Source: Hyphomicrobiaceae bacterium
GTDB lineage: Bacteria; Pseudomonadota; Alphaproteobacteria; Rhizobiales; Xanthobacteraceae
Assembly: GCA_947472885.1 (NCBI GenBank)
Contig: CANJBX010000001.1
Span: 84,946-148,945 of the forward strand
Direction of reading: 5' to 3'
Length of the DNA: 64,000 bases
Every line of letters begins with the position of its first letter. Position 1 is the stretch's first letter. Below are positions 1 to 7,771 of this stretch, piece by piece. The position numbers and the translations under genes are program-made. The notes beneath the pieces are model-generated. The model did not search any database. It worked only from the letters and a program-made list of their open reading frames with translations, and was not told where the DNA came from.

Positions 1-454
1 CGATGAACAGGCCGACGTCGCCCATGCGGATATCCGGGTCGGCGAGGCCATAGGCGCTGGTGGCTTCAACGGCGAGTGCGAAAATCTCGGCGTCGGCGGC
101 GGCGATGTCGCGGCGGCCGAAGGATTCGATGCCGGCCTGGATTAGTTCACCTGAACCGCCGTCCTGCTGGCGAAACACCGGACCCAAATAGCTGAAACCC
201 ATGGGTTTTCCGGCCTCAGCGGAGGCGAGGTAGTCGCGGGAAACGGCAATGGTGAAATCCGGCCGCAGGCAGAGTTCATGACCGCTGGCGTCGGTCGTGA
301 GATACATGCGGCGGCGGATGTCTTCGCCGGACAGGTCGAGGAACGGCTCGGCCGGCTGCAGGATCGCCGGATCGACGCGGCTATAGCCCGTGCGCTCGTA
401 GGACGCGATCAGCGCGTCGGCGCGGGTATCGGGATTTTGCTTGGCGTCGGTCAT
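1..454 (-). CDS. hisZ: ATP phosphoribosyltransferase regulatory subunit HisZ (partial)
   Basis: The reverse strand from 454 reads MTDAKQNPDTRADALIASYE and continues with an ILQPAEPFLDLSGEDIRRRM segment and LCLRPDFTIAVSRDYLA. This is the catalytically inactive HisRS-like paralogue that partners the short-form HisG in the first step of histidine synthesis. Only the N-terminal 151 codons are present; the gene runs off the left edge. It lies on the same strand as hisS at 4422-5927. In relatives hisS, hisZ and hisG usually sit together, so the 3.5 kb plus-strand block between them looks like an insertion. The call is from sequence resemblance and is firm. Confidence 0.9.
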   Translation of the reverse strand, partial: MTDAKQNPDTRADALIASYERTGYSRVDPAILQPAEPFLDLSGEDIRRRMYLTTDASGHELCLRPDFTIAVSRDYLASAEAGKPMGFSYLGPVFRQQDGGSGELIQAGIESFGRRDIAAADAEIFALAVEATSAYGLADPDIRMGDVGLFI

Positions 455-597
455 TTCTGGCGGCTTTTGAACGGTTTGGCTTCAATGATGCGGGCCGTGT
501 AGCACGCCACGGGTAAAGGTTCGACGGCATTTGAGGGGTGCAATTAACGACAGCGGCGGGCAATTCACCGTTCTGATTAGCGAAATGGAAATGCGGC

Positions 598-634
598 TTG
601 ACTCCGCTGGCGCGCCCGCCGTTATAATATAACA
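598..634 (+). promoter_or_regulatory. Promoter with overlapping Zur-like operator
   Basis: GTTATAATATAAC (621-633) is a perfect 13-bp palindrome with one central base. It matches the core of the proteobacterial Zur box, TGTTATANTATAACA. It contains TATAAT (623-628), a consensus -10, with TTGACT (598-603) 19 bp upstream. A repressor bound here would cover the -10. The downstream genes (DUF2946 and a ZnuD-like receptor) fit zinc control. The site is seen directly; regulation by Zur is inferred from the motif and gene content. Confidence 0.75.
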
Positions 635-659
635 TAGATAACGCTGGGGCGGCGTGGGA

Positions 660-1031
660 ATGGGCTGGTTTCGGTCGATCAGGCGGGGAAGTGGCATGCT
701 GGCGCTGTTTGCGCTGGCATTTCAGTTCGTTGTCGCCTTCGGCTATGTTCATCCGCCGCAAAATCCCGCCACCCTCGGCCCTGCGGCGGTCATGGCCTCG
801 ATCACGCTGGACGGCGCCGCCGGTCCGCCCGGCAAGCATCATCCCGCCGCCGACGTCTTTTGCGACGTCTGTGCAACCCTTACGCTGACCACGCAGGGCC
901 TGGCCGCCTCGCAGCCCGTCCTGGCCGCGCCGTCCTATGGCAGAATAGTGCAAGCCAGCACGCCGGACGACGATGTTCCGGTCCAGCGCCGCTATCTCCT
1001 CGCCCGGTCCCGGGCGCCTCCCGCCGTCTGA
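660..1031 (+). CDS. DUF2946-like small exported protein
   Basis: A protein of 123 aa with an N-terminal hydrophobic segment (about residues 12-30) that reads as a signal peptide or anchor. A His/Cys cluster follows: H60-H61, then C68-x2-C71. Small proteins of this kind (DUF2946) often sit beside TonB-dependent receptors for metals, and the His/Cys pattern suggests metal binding. Biochemical function is unknown. It is first in the Zur-like operon, 144 bp ahead of the receptor. ATG 660 is chosen with a G-rich stretch about 9 bp upstream; GTG 654 in the same frame is an alternative. Confidence 0.7.
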   Translation: MGWFRSIRRGSGMLALFALAFQFVVAFGYVHPPQNPATLGPAAVMASITLDGAAGPPGKHHPAADVFCDVCATLTLTTQGLAASQPVLAAPSYGRIVQASTPDDDVPVQRRYLLARSRAPPAV

Positions 1032-1175
1032 CTCAAAGCCGCGTGATCGCCGCTGCGCATACGCAGCCGCAGGTCGCAGGTCGCGCCCTTCGATCAGAAC
1101 GGACACGTCGCGCAACGCGACGCCTCATCCCGCAGCACATGAACGCGGCATGAGGAGGGGACAGGGACCGCACCA

Positions 1176-3350
1176 ATGTTCAAGCGTAACCACGCATTCT
1201 TGCTGGCAGGCACCGCCGTGCTGCCGCTGTGTTTTTCGCACAGTGCATTGGCGCAGGGCGCGATGGCGCTGCCGGAAATCGTCGTCACCGCGCCATCGCC
1301 CATTCGCCGCGCGCCGACCGGCGACGGCACGGGTTCACAGCCGCAATCCACGCCGCCGGTGATCGAGGATACGTTCTCGGCGGTGACGGTCGTCACCAAG
1401 GATCAGCTCCAGCGCAGCGCGGGCGGCACGCTCGGCGATGTGCTGGGCGACAAGCCCGGCATCACGTCGTCGTCGTTCGCGCCGGGCGCGGCGAGCCGCC
1501 CGGTCATTCGCGGCCTCGATAATTTCCGCGTGCGCGTGCAGGAAAACGGCATCGGCTCGCACGATGTGTCGGACCTCGGCGAAGACCACGGCGTACCGAT
1601 TGATCCGCTCGCCGCCGATCAGGTTGAAGTCGTGCGCGGCCCGGCGACCTTGCGTTACGGTTCGCAGGCCATCGGCGGCGTCGTCAATGTCACCAACAAC
1701 CGCATTCCCGAAGCGCCGAAGCCCGGCATGACCACGCAGGTGCGCGGCGCGTACACGTCGGTCGATCGCGGCACCGAAGGCGCGCTGCTGGTCGACGGCG
1801 GCACGAAAGATTTTGGCTTTCACGCCGATGCGTTCGGGCGCGGCACCAGCGACTATAAAATTCCGGCCTATCCCTATCTCGTCCCGCCGACACCCGCGCC
1901 GGATGTGGGCGGCAAGCAGCCGAACACCGGCAGCCATTCGGAAGGCCAGTCCATCGGCGGCTCGTACTTTTTCAACGGCGGTTTTGCCGGCGCGTCAGTC
2001 ACGCACTTCAACAGCATCTATCATATCCCCGGCATCGACGGCGCGGCGACCGGCACGCGCATCAAGATGGAGCAGACCAAGGTCAACGGCAAAGCCGAAT
2101 GGCGCGCGCCGTTCTCCGCCGTCGAGGCGCTGCGCCTGTGGGTCGGTGTGAGCGAATATCGCCATTCGGAAATCGGCGTTGGCGGCGATGGCATCGACGG
2201 CACGCAGGCGGTGTTCAGGAATCAGGAGCAGGAAGCGCGCCTTGAAATGCAGTTGATGCCATACCGCACGTTCCTCGGTCCGGTGACGACCGCGGTCGGT
2301 GGACAGTTCGGCCATCAGCAGATCGGCACGGCGGGCGCGGCCGGCGGCTTGCTGTCGCCGGCGGAAACCAGATCTGCCGCGGCGTTCGTGTTCAACGAGC
2401 TGAAGTTCACCGACCTGATGCGGATGCAGGTCGCGGGCCGCATCGAGACCGTCAACGTCAATGGCACCGCCGCGACGTTTCCGGCGGACTTCCTCGGCGG
2501 CGGCCCCGATCCGGTCGCCGCGCAAAGCGGCCGCACGTTCACGCCGCGCAGCCTGAGTCTTGGCGTGCTGCACGACCTGCCGTGGAACATGGTGGCGAGC
2601 GCGACAGGGCAATACGTCGAGCGTGCGCCGCGTGCGCTGGAACTGTTCTCGCGCGGCGCGCACGATGCGTCCGGCACGTTCGAGATCGGCAGCGCCGACC
2701 TCAAGCCGGAAGTGGCGAAGACCGCCGAGGTCGGACTGAAGCGCGCCAGAGGCGCGTTCCGGTTTGAAGCTAATGCGTATTACACCGAATATCAGGGCTT
2801 CATTTACAAGCGGCTGACCGGCAACACCTGCGACGAGGATTTCCAGACCTGCGTTGCGGGCGCGGGCGGCGAATTCCGGCAGGTCGTCTATTCGCAGCAG
2901 AATGCGATCTTCCGCGGCGCGGAAGCGTTTGCGCAACTCGATGTGACGCAACTCGGCAACGGCATGCTCGGCATCGACGGGCAATATGACATCGTGCGTG
3001 CGACCTTCGCCGATGGCACCAATGTTCCCAGAATGCCGCCGCAGCGTTTCGGCGGCGGCGTCTGGTGGCGCGACGCCAACTGGTACGCCCGCGTCGGGCT
3101 TTTACATGCCGATGCGCAGAACAATATATCCGGTTTTGAAACGCGCACCGACGGCTACAACCTGCTGAAAGCCGAGCTGACCTACACGACGAAACTTCCG
3201 CAGCGCGATTTCGGGCCGAAGCAAATGACGGTCGGTATCGTGGGGACGAACCTGCTCAATGAGGAAGTCCGCAACAGCGTGTCGTTCCGCAAGGACGATG
3301 TGCTGCTGCCCGGCGCTGGCGTGAAGCTGTTTGCGAATTTCACGTTTTAG
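1176..3350 (+). CDS. ZnuD-like TonB-dependent outer-membrane receptor
   Basis: A 724-aa outer-membrane receptor. Residues 1-26 are a signal peptide ending in ALAQG. A plug domain follows with PEIVVTAPSP (TonB-box region), a GDVLGDKPGI plug motif and DHGVPIDPL, then PATLRYGSQAIGGVVN; the rest is a 22-strand-type barrel ending in F (LFANFTF). The segment SGTFEIGSADLKPE resembles the ZnuD/HmuR-like group. A Cys pair (GNTCDEDFQTC) lies in a predicted extracellular loop. The expected role is TonB-driven zinc (possibly haem) uptake; zinc is favoured by the Zur-like operator and the DUF2946 neighbour. A purine-rich GAGGAGGGG lies at 1152-1160, somewhat far from the ATG. Confidence 0.8.
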   Translation: MFKRNHAFLLAGTAVLPLCFSHSALAQGAMALPEIVVTAPSPIRRAPTGDGTGSQPQSTPPVIEDTFSAVTVVTKDQLQRSAGGTLGDVLGDKPGITSSSFAPGAASRPVIRGLDNFRVRVQENGIGSHDVSDLGEDHGVPIDPLAADQVEVVRGPATLRYGSQAIGGVVNVTNNRIPEAPKPGMTTQVRGAYTSVDRGTEGALLVDGGTKDFGFHADAFGRGTSDYKIPAYPYLVPPTPAPDVGGKQPNTGSHSEGQSIGGSYFFNGGFAGASVTHFNSIYHIPGIDGAATGTRIKMEQTKVNGKAEWRAPFSAVEALRLWVGVSEYRHSEIGVGGDGIDGTQAVFRNQEQEARLEMQLMPYRTFLGPVTTAVGGQFGHQQIGTAGAAGGLLSPAETRSAAAFVFNELKFTDLMRMQVAGRIETVNVNGTAATFPADFLGGGPDPVAAQSGRTFTPRSLSLGVLHDLPWNMVASATGQYVERAPRALELFSRGAHDASGTFEIGSADLKPEVAKTAEVGLKRARGAFRFEANAYYTEYQGFIYKRLTGNTCDEDFQTCVAGAGGEFRQVVYSQQNAIFRGAEAFAQLDVTQLGNGMLGIDGQYDIVRATFADGTNVPRMPPQRFGGGVWWRDANWYARVGLLHADAQNNISGFETRTDGYNLLKAELTYTTKLPQRDFGPKQMTVGIVGTNLLNEEVRNSVSFRKDDVLLPGAGVKLFANFTF

Positions 3351-3685
3351 GTTGGCGTCATTGCTTTGTTGGCCTGCGGCCTTCTCGCAATGCCAGCTTG
3401 TGGCACTGTTACCCTCTCCCCTTGAGGGAGAGGGTGCCGAGCAAAGCGAGGCGGGTGAGGGGTGCTGCCTGTTACGCGCGCCTTTACCCCTCACCCGGCG
3501 CATCGTTCGCTTGCGCTCACGACGCGCCACCCTCTCCCTCAAGGGGAGAGGGTTACACCGCGCTCGGTGCAAGAGCATCCATCTTCAACTCCCCAGTTCC
3601 CTTAAGATTTTTGTGATTCCGGTCACCGAAAACCCGCGAATCGGCTGATAGGTTTCGGCAGCCCCTCGCCGCAGGAGATTTTCGG
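3351..3685. other. Intergenic region mostly filled by a composite palindromic repeat
   Basis: This 335-bp gap follows the receptor stop. It contains CATTGC...TCTCGCAATG remnants (3359-3402) resembling the other intergenic repeat at 58311, then a full composite palindrome at 3411-3553, then about 130 bp leading to the DUF3617 gene. No coding signal was seen. A GGAG-type ribosome site (CAGGAGA) lies just before the ATG at 3686. Confidence 0.6.
3411..3553. repeat. Composite palindromic intergenic repeat, copy A
   Basis: It begins with the hairpin ACCCTCTCCCCTT/AGGGAGAGGGT, continues with GGGTGAGGGG, a spacer and CCCCTCACCC, and ends with a second hairpin CCCTCTCCCTC/AAGGGGAGAGGG. The two halves are also inverted repeats of each other, so the whole unit could fold into one long stem. 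Six other copies are in this window (4265, 6007, 10544, 28978, 36760, 58176). Confidence 0.9.
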
Positions 3686-4207
3686 ATGTACCGCCGCATC
3701 CTTCCGCTCGCCCTTTGCGTATTCGCAGGCACGGCGTTCGCCGAGGACATCCCGACGCGCAAGCCGGGCCTGTGGGAAGTGAAGATGTCGTTCGACGGCA
3801 AGGGCATGCCGGCGCAGACCATGCAGCAATGCGCCGACGCCGAAACCGACGTGGCGCTGCGTTCGCCGCCGGGCAGCGGCGCGGACATGTGCCCCAAGCC
3901 GGTGATGAAGCGTTCGGGCGACACCATGACGATGGACTCGACCTGCACCATCGAGGGCAAGAAGTCGCAGACCCACATGGTCATCACCGGCAGTTTTGAG
4001 TCCGCCTACACGATGAAAGTGTCGATCAAGAGCGACAGCGTGCCGGGCGGCGGCGAAATGTCGATGACGATGGATGCGAAATGGCTCGGCGCCTGCAGGC
4101 CGGACCAGCGGCCGGGCGATCTCATCATGCCGGGCGGCATGAAAATGAACATCAAGGACATGCAGAGGGTGCAGCAGCAGCGGTCGGGTGGTTTGCCGCA
4201 GCGGTAG
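3686..4207 (+). CDS. DUF3617 family periplasmic protein
   Basis: A 173-aa protein with a signal peptide (residues 1-19, cleaving near AFA/ED). The mature part starts IPTRKPGLWEVKMSFDGKGM, the hallmark opening of the DUF3617 family. Single cysteines occur in QQCADAE, MCPKPV, TCTIEG and GACRPDQ, a four-Cys pattern that could form two disulfides in the periplasm. The family has no established function. Repeats A and B flank the gene, so it is probably transcribed alone. Confidence 0.75.
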   Translation: MYRRILPLALCVFAGTAFAEDIPTRKPGLWEVKMSFDGKGMPAQTMQQCADAETDVALRSPPGSGADMCPKPVMKRSGDTMTMDSTCTIEGKKSQTHMVITGSFESAYTMKVSIKSDSVPGGGEMSMTMDAKWLGACRPDQRPGDLIMPGGMKMNIKDMQRVQQQRSGGLPQR

Positions 4208-4264
4208 GTGCTATGGATGAATCGGTCTTTGGATAGAATGAACCAGGCGGCATACGCGGGTGTA

Positions 4265-4397
4265 ACCCTCTCCCCTTGAGGGAGAGGGTGGCGCGCGAAC
4301 GAAGTGAGCGGGCCGGGTGAGGGGTGTTTTCGATTAGGGCATTACCCCTCACCCCGCTCGCAAACGCTCGCGACCCTCTCCCTCAAGGGGAGAGGGT
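4265..4397. repeat. Composite palindromic intergenic repeat, copy B
   Basis: Same architecture as copy A: ACCCTCTCCCCTTGAGGGA hairpin, GGGTGAGGGG, spacer, CCCCTCACCC, and a closing CCCTCAAGGGGAGAGGG hairpin. It sits between the converging DUF3617 gene and hisS, 25 bp from the hisS stop, where its hairpins could also end transcription from both sides. Confidence 0.9.
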
Positions 4398-4421
4398 AGG
4401 ACCACCCGCGTGGCGAGAATT

Positions 4422-5927
4422 TTAATTCCAGCTGATGCCGTGCTTGGCCAGAATGCGCTGCACTTCTTTGACCAGATCACCTTCCGCAACGCTCGTCTGC
4501 GCCTCGGCCTGCTTGGTGAGATAATCGTCGCGGCCTTTTTCGAGCTTGGCGAGGTCTGCGCCGACGATCAGGTCCTTGAGCGTGACTTCGCCCTTGGCCT
4601 TCTCGTCGCCGCCCTGGATGACGACGCAGGGTGAGTTGCGCTTGTCGGCGTACTTCAACTGGTTGCCGAAGTTCTTGGGATTGCCGAGATAGAGTTCGGC
4701 GCGGATTTTGGCGGCACGCAACTGCGCAACCATTTTCTGGTAGTCGGCAATACGCTCGCGGTCGAACACCGTGACGACGACCGGGCCGACTTCCGGCTTG
4801 CTGTCGAGCTTGCCGATCAGCGTGAGTGCGGCCTGCAAACGCGAGACGCCGATGGAGAAGCCGGTGGCGGGCACCGGCTCGCCGCGAAAGCGCGAAACCA
4901 ATCCATCGTAACGTCCGCCGCCGCCGACCGAGCCAAAGCGCACGGGCCGGCCTTTTTCGTCCTTGGTTTCGAGTAGGAGTTCTACTTCGTAGACCGGGCC
5001 GGTGTAGTATTCGAGGCCGCGGACGACGGAGGGGTCGATGCGAATGCGATCTTGGCCGTAGCCGGATTGCGCAGTGAGTTTTCCAATCTCCTCTAATTCG
5101 GAGACGCCTTCTCGCCCCATTTCTGAACCGGCTACTGCTCCCCAAAGAGTATGTAGAACTTCAGTCAATGAACCATTTGCGGGCCTAACAAGAAGCATTA
5201 CGCGATCAATTTGTTGAGGAGTTAGCATAGCTCCGGCCGTGAAATCGCCTTTGCGGATTTCGCCGCCATCCAGCCGTCCGCTCCCGAGTAGCTTGCGGAT
5301 CTCTTCAGGGGGAAACTTGTCTTGTTTGTCGATTGCCCGAAACGTCAATAGCTTTTGTTTTTGATCGACGACGCCCATTGCTTCCAGCACGCCATCAAGC
5401 ACCTTGCGATTGTTCACCTTCACAACGTACTGCCCGCGCGCGATCCCAAGCGCTTCCATCGTGTCGGCTGCCATCATGCACATCTCGGCATCGGCGGCAG
5501 GCGAGGCGCTACCAACCGTATCCGCATCGAACTGCATGAACTGCCGGAAGCGGCCGGGGCCGGGCTTCTCGTTACGAAACACCCAGCCGAAGCGATACGA
5601 ACGATAGGGGAGGACGAAATCTTCCTGCCCGATTTTGCCCGCCACGTAACGCGCGAGTGGCGCGGTGAGGTCGTAGCGCAGCGAGATCCACTGTTCGTCG
5701 TCGTCCTGAAACGAGAACACGCCTTCGTTCGGGCGGTCCTGATCGGGCAAAAACTTGCCGAGCGCGTCGGTATATTCCATCGCCGGCGTTTCCACCGGCT
5801 CGAAGCCGTACAGCTCGTAGACCGCGCGGATCGCATCGGTCATGCGCCGGGTGGCGGCGATTTCGGCCGGGCCGCGGTCTTCGAGGCCGCGCGGCAGCCG
5901 CGCCTTGAGCTTGTGGGGTTTGGCCAT
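4422..5927 (-). CDS. hisS: Histidine--tRNA ligase
   Basis: A class II synthetase of 501 aa that charges tRNA-His. Motif 2 is visible as [17 protein letters not shown], and the HisA-type motif as [12 protein letters not shown]. The glycine-rich motif 3 region [16 protein letters not shown] is intact, followed by the anticodon-binding domain. The start is taken at 5927 ([12 protein letters not shown]); an upstream in-frame ATG at 5981 adds a non-conserved leader. Bases about 5075-5380, encoding part of the domain between motifs 2 and 3, are GC-poor (one 60-base line is 43%, against about 70% at 4861-4920), unlike the rest of the gene. The reading frame is intact. Confidence 0.95.
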   Translation of the reverse strand: MAKPHKLKARLPRGLEDRGPAEIAATRRMTDAIRAVYELYGFEPVETPAMEYTDALGKFLPDQDRPNEGVFSFQDDDEQWISLRYDLTAPLARYVAGKIGQEDFVLPYRSYRFGWVFRNEKPGPGRFRQFMQFDADTVGSASPAADAEMCMMAADTMEALGIARGQYVVKVNNRKVLDGVLEAMGVVDQKQKLLTFRAIDKQDKFPPEEIRKLLGSGRLDGGEIRKGDFTAGAMLTPQQIDRVMLLVRPANGSLTEVLHTLWGAVAGSEMGREGVSELEEIGKLTAQSGYGQDRIRIDPSVVRGLEYYTGPVYEVELLLETKDEKGRPVRFGSVGGGGRYDGLVSRFRGEPVPATGFSIGVSRLQAALTLIGKLDSKPEVGPVVVTVFDRERIADYQKMVAQLRAAKIRAELYLGNPKNFGNQLKYADKRNSPCVVIQGGDEKAKGEVTLKDLIVGADLAKLEKGRDDYLTKQAEAQTSVAEGDLVKEVQRILAKHGISWN

Positions 5928-6232
5928 TGAAATGGTGTCCGGTTCTGGCCGGTTGGTAGCAGCCGCACCTAATGCCAGCAAGCGTCGCAGGACGGGATTT
6001 GGGTCTACCTCTCCCCGTTTACGGGGAGAGGTCGCCCGCCGTAGCCCAAAGGGCGAAGGCGCGGCGGGTGAGGGGCTTTTTGCCGTCTTCGCCAGCCCCT
6101 CACCCCAACCCTCTCCCCAACAAAAGGGCGTTCACGCCCGTCTTCGACGGGCTTTGCGGGGAGAGGGAGCGCACCGTGTTTGCAGCTGCTAACAACGTGC
6201 TACATCACGCCAAACAACTGATGGTCTCTCGC
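5928..6232. other. Intergenic region with divergent starts and repeat C
   Basis: This 305-bp gap lies between the divergent hisS and transaminase genes. Most of it is repeat C (6007-6168); about 80 bp before hisS and 65 bp before the transaminase remain for promoters. No clear promoter or ribosome site for the transaminase was found. Confidence 0.6.
6007..6168. repeat. Composite palindromic repeat, copy C (long subtype)
   Basis: It has the same outer hairpins and GGGTGAGGGG/CCCCTCACCC arms as copy A, plus an extra module before the last hairpin: AGGGCGTTCACGCCCGTC then TTCGACGGGCTTTGCGGGG. Copy E (28978) has the same module. The trailing GAGGGAGCGCACCGTG is shared with copies E and F. Confidence 0.85.
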
Positions 6233-7555
6233 ATGAATCAGCCCGCCCCCAACGACCTCGAAGCCTTCTGGATGCCGTTCACGCCGAACCGCGCCTTCAA
6301 GGCCGCGCCGCGCATGCTCGCGCGGGCCAAGGACATGCATTACGAGACCACCGATGGCCGTCAAATCCTCGACGGCTGCGCCGGCCTGTGGTGCTGCAAC
6401 GCCGGGCACAACCGCGCATCCATTGTCGAAGCGATCCAGCAGCAGGCGGCGGAAGTCGATTACGTGCCGCCGTTCCAGTTCGCGCATCCGAAAGCCTTTG
6501 AACTCGCGAGCCGCATCGCAGAGCTTGCGCCGGCGACGCTCGACCATGTGTTCTTCTGCAATTCAGGCTCCGAGGCGGTCGATACCGCACTCAAGATCGC
6601 GCTCGCGTATCACAATATTTCCGGGCGCGGCGCGCGCACGCGCCTGATCGGCCGCGAACGCGGCTACAGCGGCGTCGGCTTCGGCGGCATTTCGGTCGGC
6701 GGCATTGTCAACAACCGCAAGCATTTCGGCACGCTGCTGGCCGGCGTCGATCATCTGCCGGCGACGTATAACCGCGAGCAGCAGGCGTTCACGGTGGGCG
6801 AGCCTGAGTGGGGCGCGCATCTTGCCGACGATCTTGAGCGCATTGTTGCCTTGCATGACGCTTCGACCATCGCCGCTGTCATCGTCGAGCCGATGGCGGG
6901 CTCGACCGGCGTGCTGCCGCCGCCCAAGGGCTATCTCCAGAAGCTGCGCGAGATTTGCACGAAGCACGGCATCCTCCTGATCTTCGACGAGGTCATCACC
7001 GGCTTTGGACGGCTGGGGTATGCCTTTGCCGCCGAGCGCTATGGCGTGACGCCGGACATGATTACGTTTGCCAAGGGCGTGAACTCCGGCACCGTGCCGA
7101 TGGGCGGCGTGCTGGTTGCGGACAAGGTGCATGACGCTTTCATGCACGGGCCGCCGGGGGCGATGGAGCTGTTCCACGGCTATACCTATTCGGCCCATCC
7201 GCTGGCCTGTGCGGCCGGCCTCGCCACGCTCGACCTCTATCGCGACGAGGGGGTGTTCGAACGCGCCCGCAAGCTGGAGCCGGCGTTCGCGGCGGCGGCC
7301 ATGGGTTTGAGGAATCAGCCGAATGTCGTGGATATCCGGGTCGTTGGCTTAGCCTGCGGCATCGACCTTGCGCCCATTGCCGACAAGCCCGGTGCGCGCG
7401 CCTATGCCGCCATGGAGCGGGCGTTCCACCATGAAAACCTGCTGGTGCGCGTCACCGGCGACACGCTCGCGCTGTCGCCGCCGCTCATCATCAGCGAAAG
7501 CCAGATCGGCGAGCTTTTCGGCAAGGTCGGGCGGATTATTCAGGCTGTCGCCTGA
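6233..7555 (+). CDS. Omega-amino acid (beta-alanine)--pyruvate aminotransferase, class III
   Basis: A PLP-dependent class III aminotransferase of 440 aa, the usual family length. Seen are the SGSEAVDTALK phosphate-binding segment, the DEVITGFGRLG motif with the PLP aspartate, and the Schiff-base lysine K281 in TFAKGVNSG. The opening WMPFTPNRAFK and the YTYSAHPLAC segment match the beta-alanine:pyruvate group, which moves amino groups from beta-alanine or other omega-amines to pyruvate. The exact substrate is inferred. ATG 6233 (MNQPAPND) is chosen; ATG 6221 in frame is possible. It lies divergent from hisS. Confidence 0.88.
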   Translation: MNQPAPNDLEAFWMPFTPNRAFKAAPRMLARAKDMHYETTDGRQILDGCAGLWCCNAGHNRASIVEAIQQQAAEVDYVPPFQFAHPKAFELASRIAELAPATLDHVFFCNSGSEAVDTALKIALAYHNISGRGARTRLIGRERGYSGVGFGGISVGGIVNNRKHFGTLLAGVDHLPATYNREQQAFTVGEPEWGAHLADDLERIVALHDASTIAAVIVEPMAGSTGVLPPPKGYLQKLREICTKHGILLIFDEVITGFGRLGYAFAAERYGVTPDMITFAKGVNSGTVPMGGVLVADKVHDAFMHGPPGAMELFHGYTYSAHPLACAAGLATLDLYRDEGVFERARKLEPAFAAAAMGLRNQPNVVDIRVVGLACGIDLAPIADKPGARAYAAMERAFHHENLLVRVTGDTLALSPPLIISESQIGELFGKVGRIIQAVA

Positions 7556-7771
7556 ATCGCCGAGTATCCGGTAAGCGGCTGCCGTCCGGTTTTAACCGCG
7601 TTTGTTAATTCGTCATGAAAACCCGGGAGCATGTCTGGCGGACGCTTGCGCGCTCATGCGCGCTCGGTGAGAGTATGCGCCGGGCATCGAATCGGCTTGT
7701 CAGGACAAGCTGTTGGGGAGGCTGTCGAGGCGCGTATATCGCCTTGCGATAGCCGCTGCGGGGAAGTTGCG

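Noticed and set aside
381-1115. 244-codon minus-strand frame overlapping the hisZ start and DUF2946
   Set aside because: It overlaps both genes and the Zur-like site, and its composition is arginine-rich without motifs.
7592-7608. TTAACC-N7-TTAA as a CtrA site before the EAL gene, with a similar one at 54083-54099
   Set aside because: The two TTAA are 9 bp apart, not 7 as in the CtrA consensus; two such sites can occur by chance.
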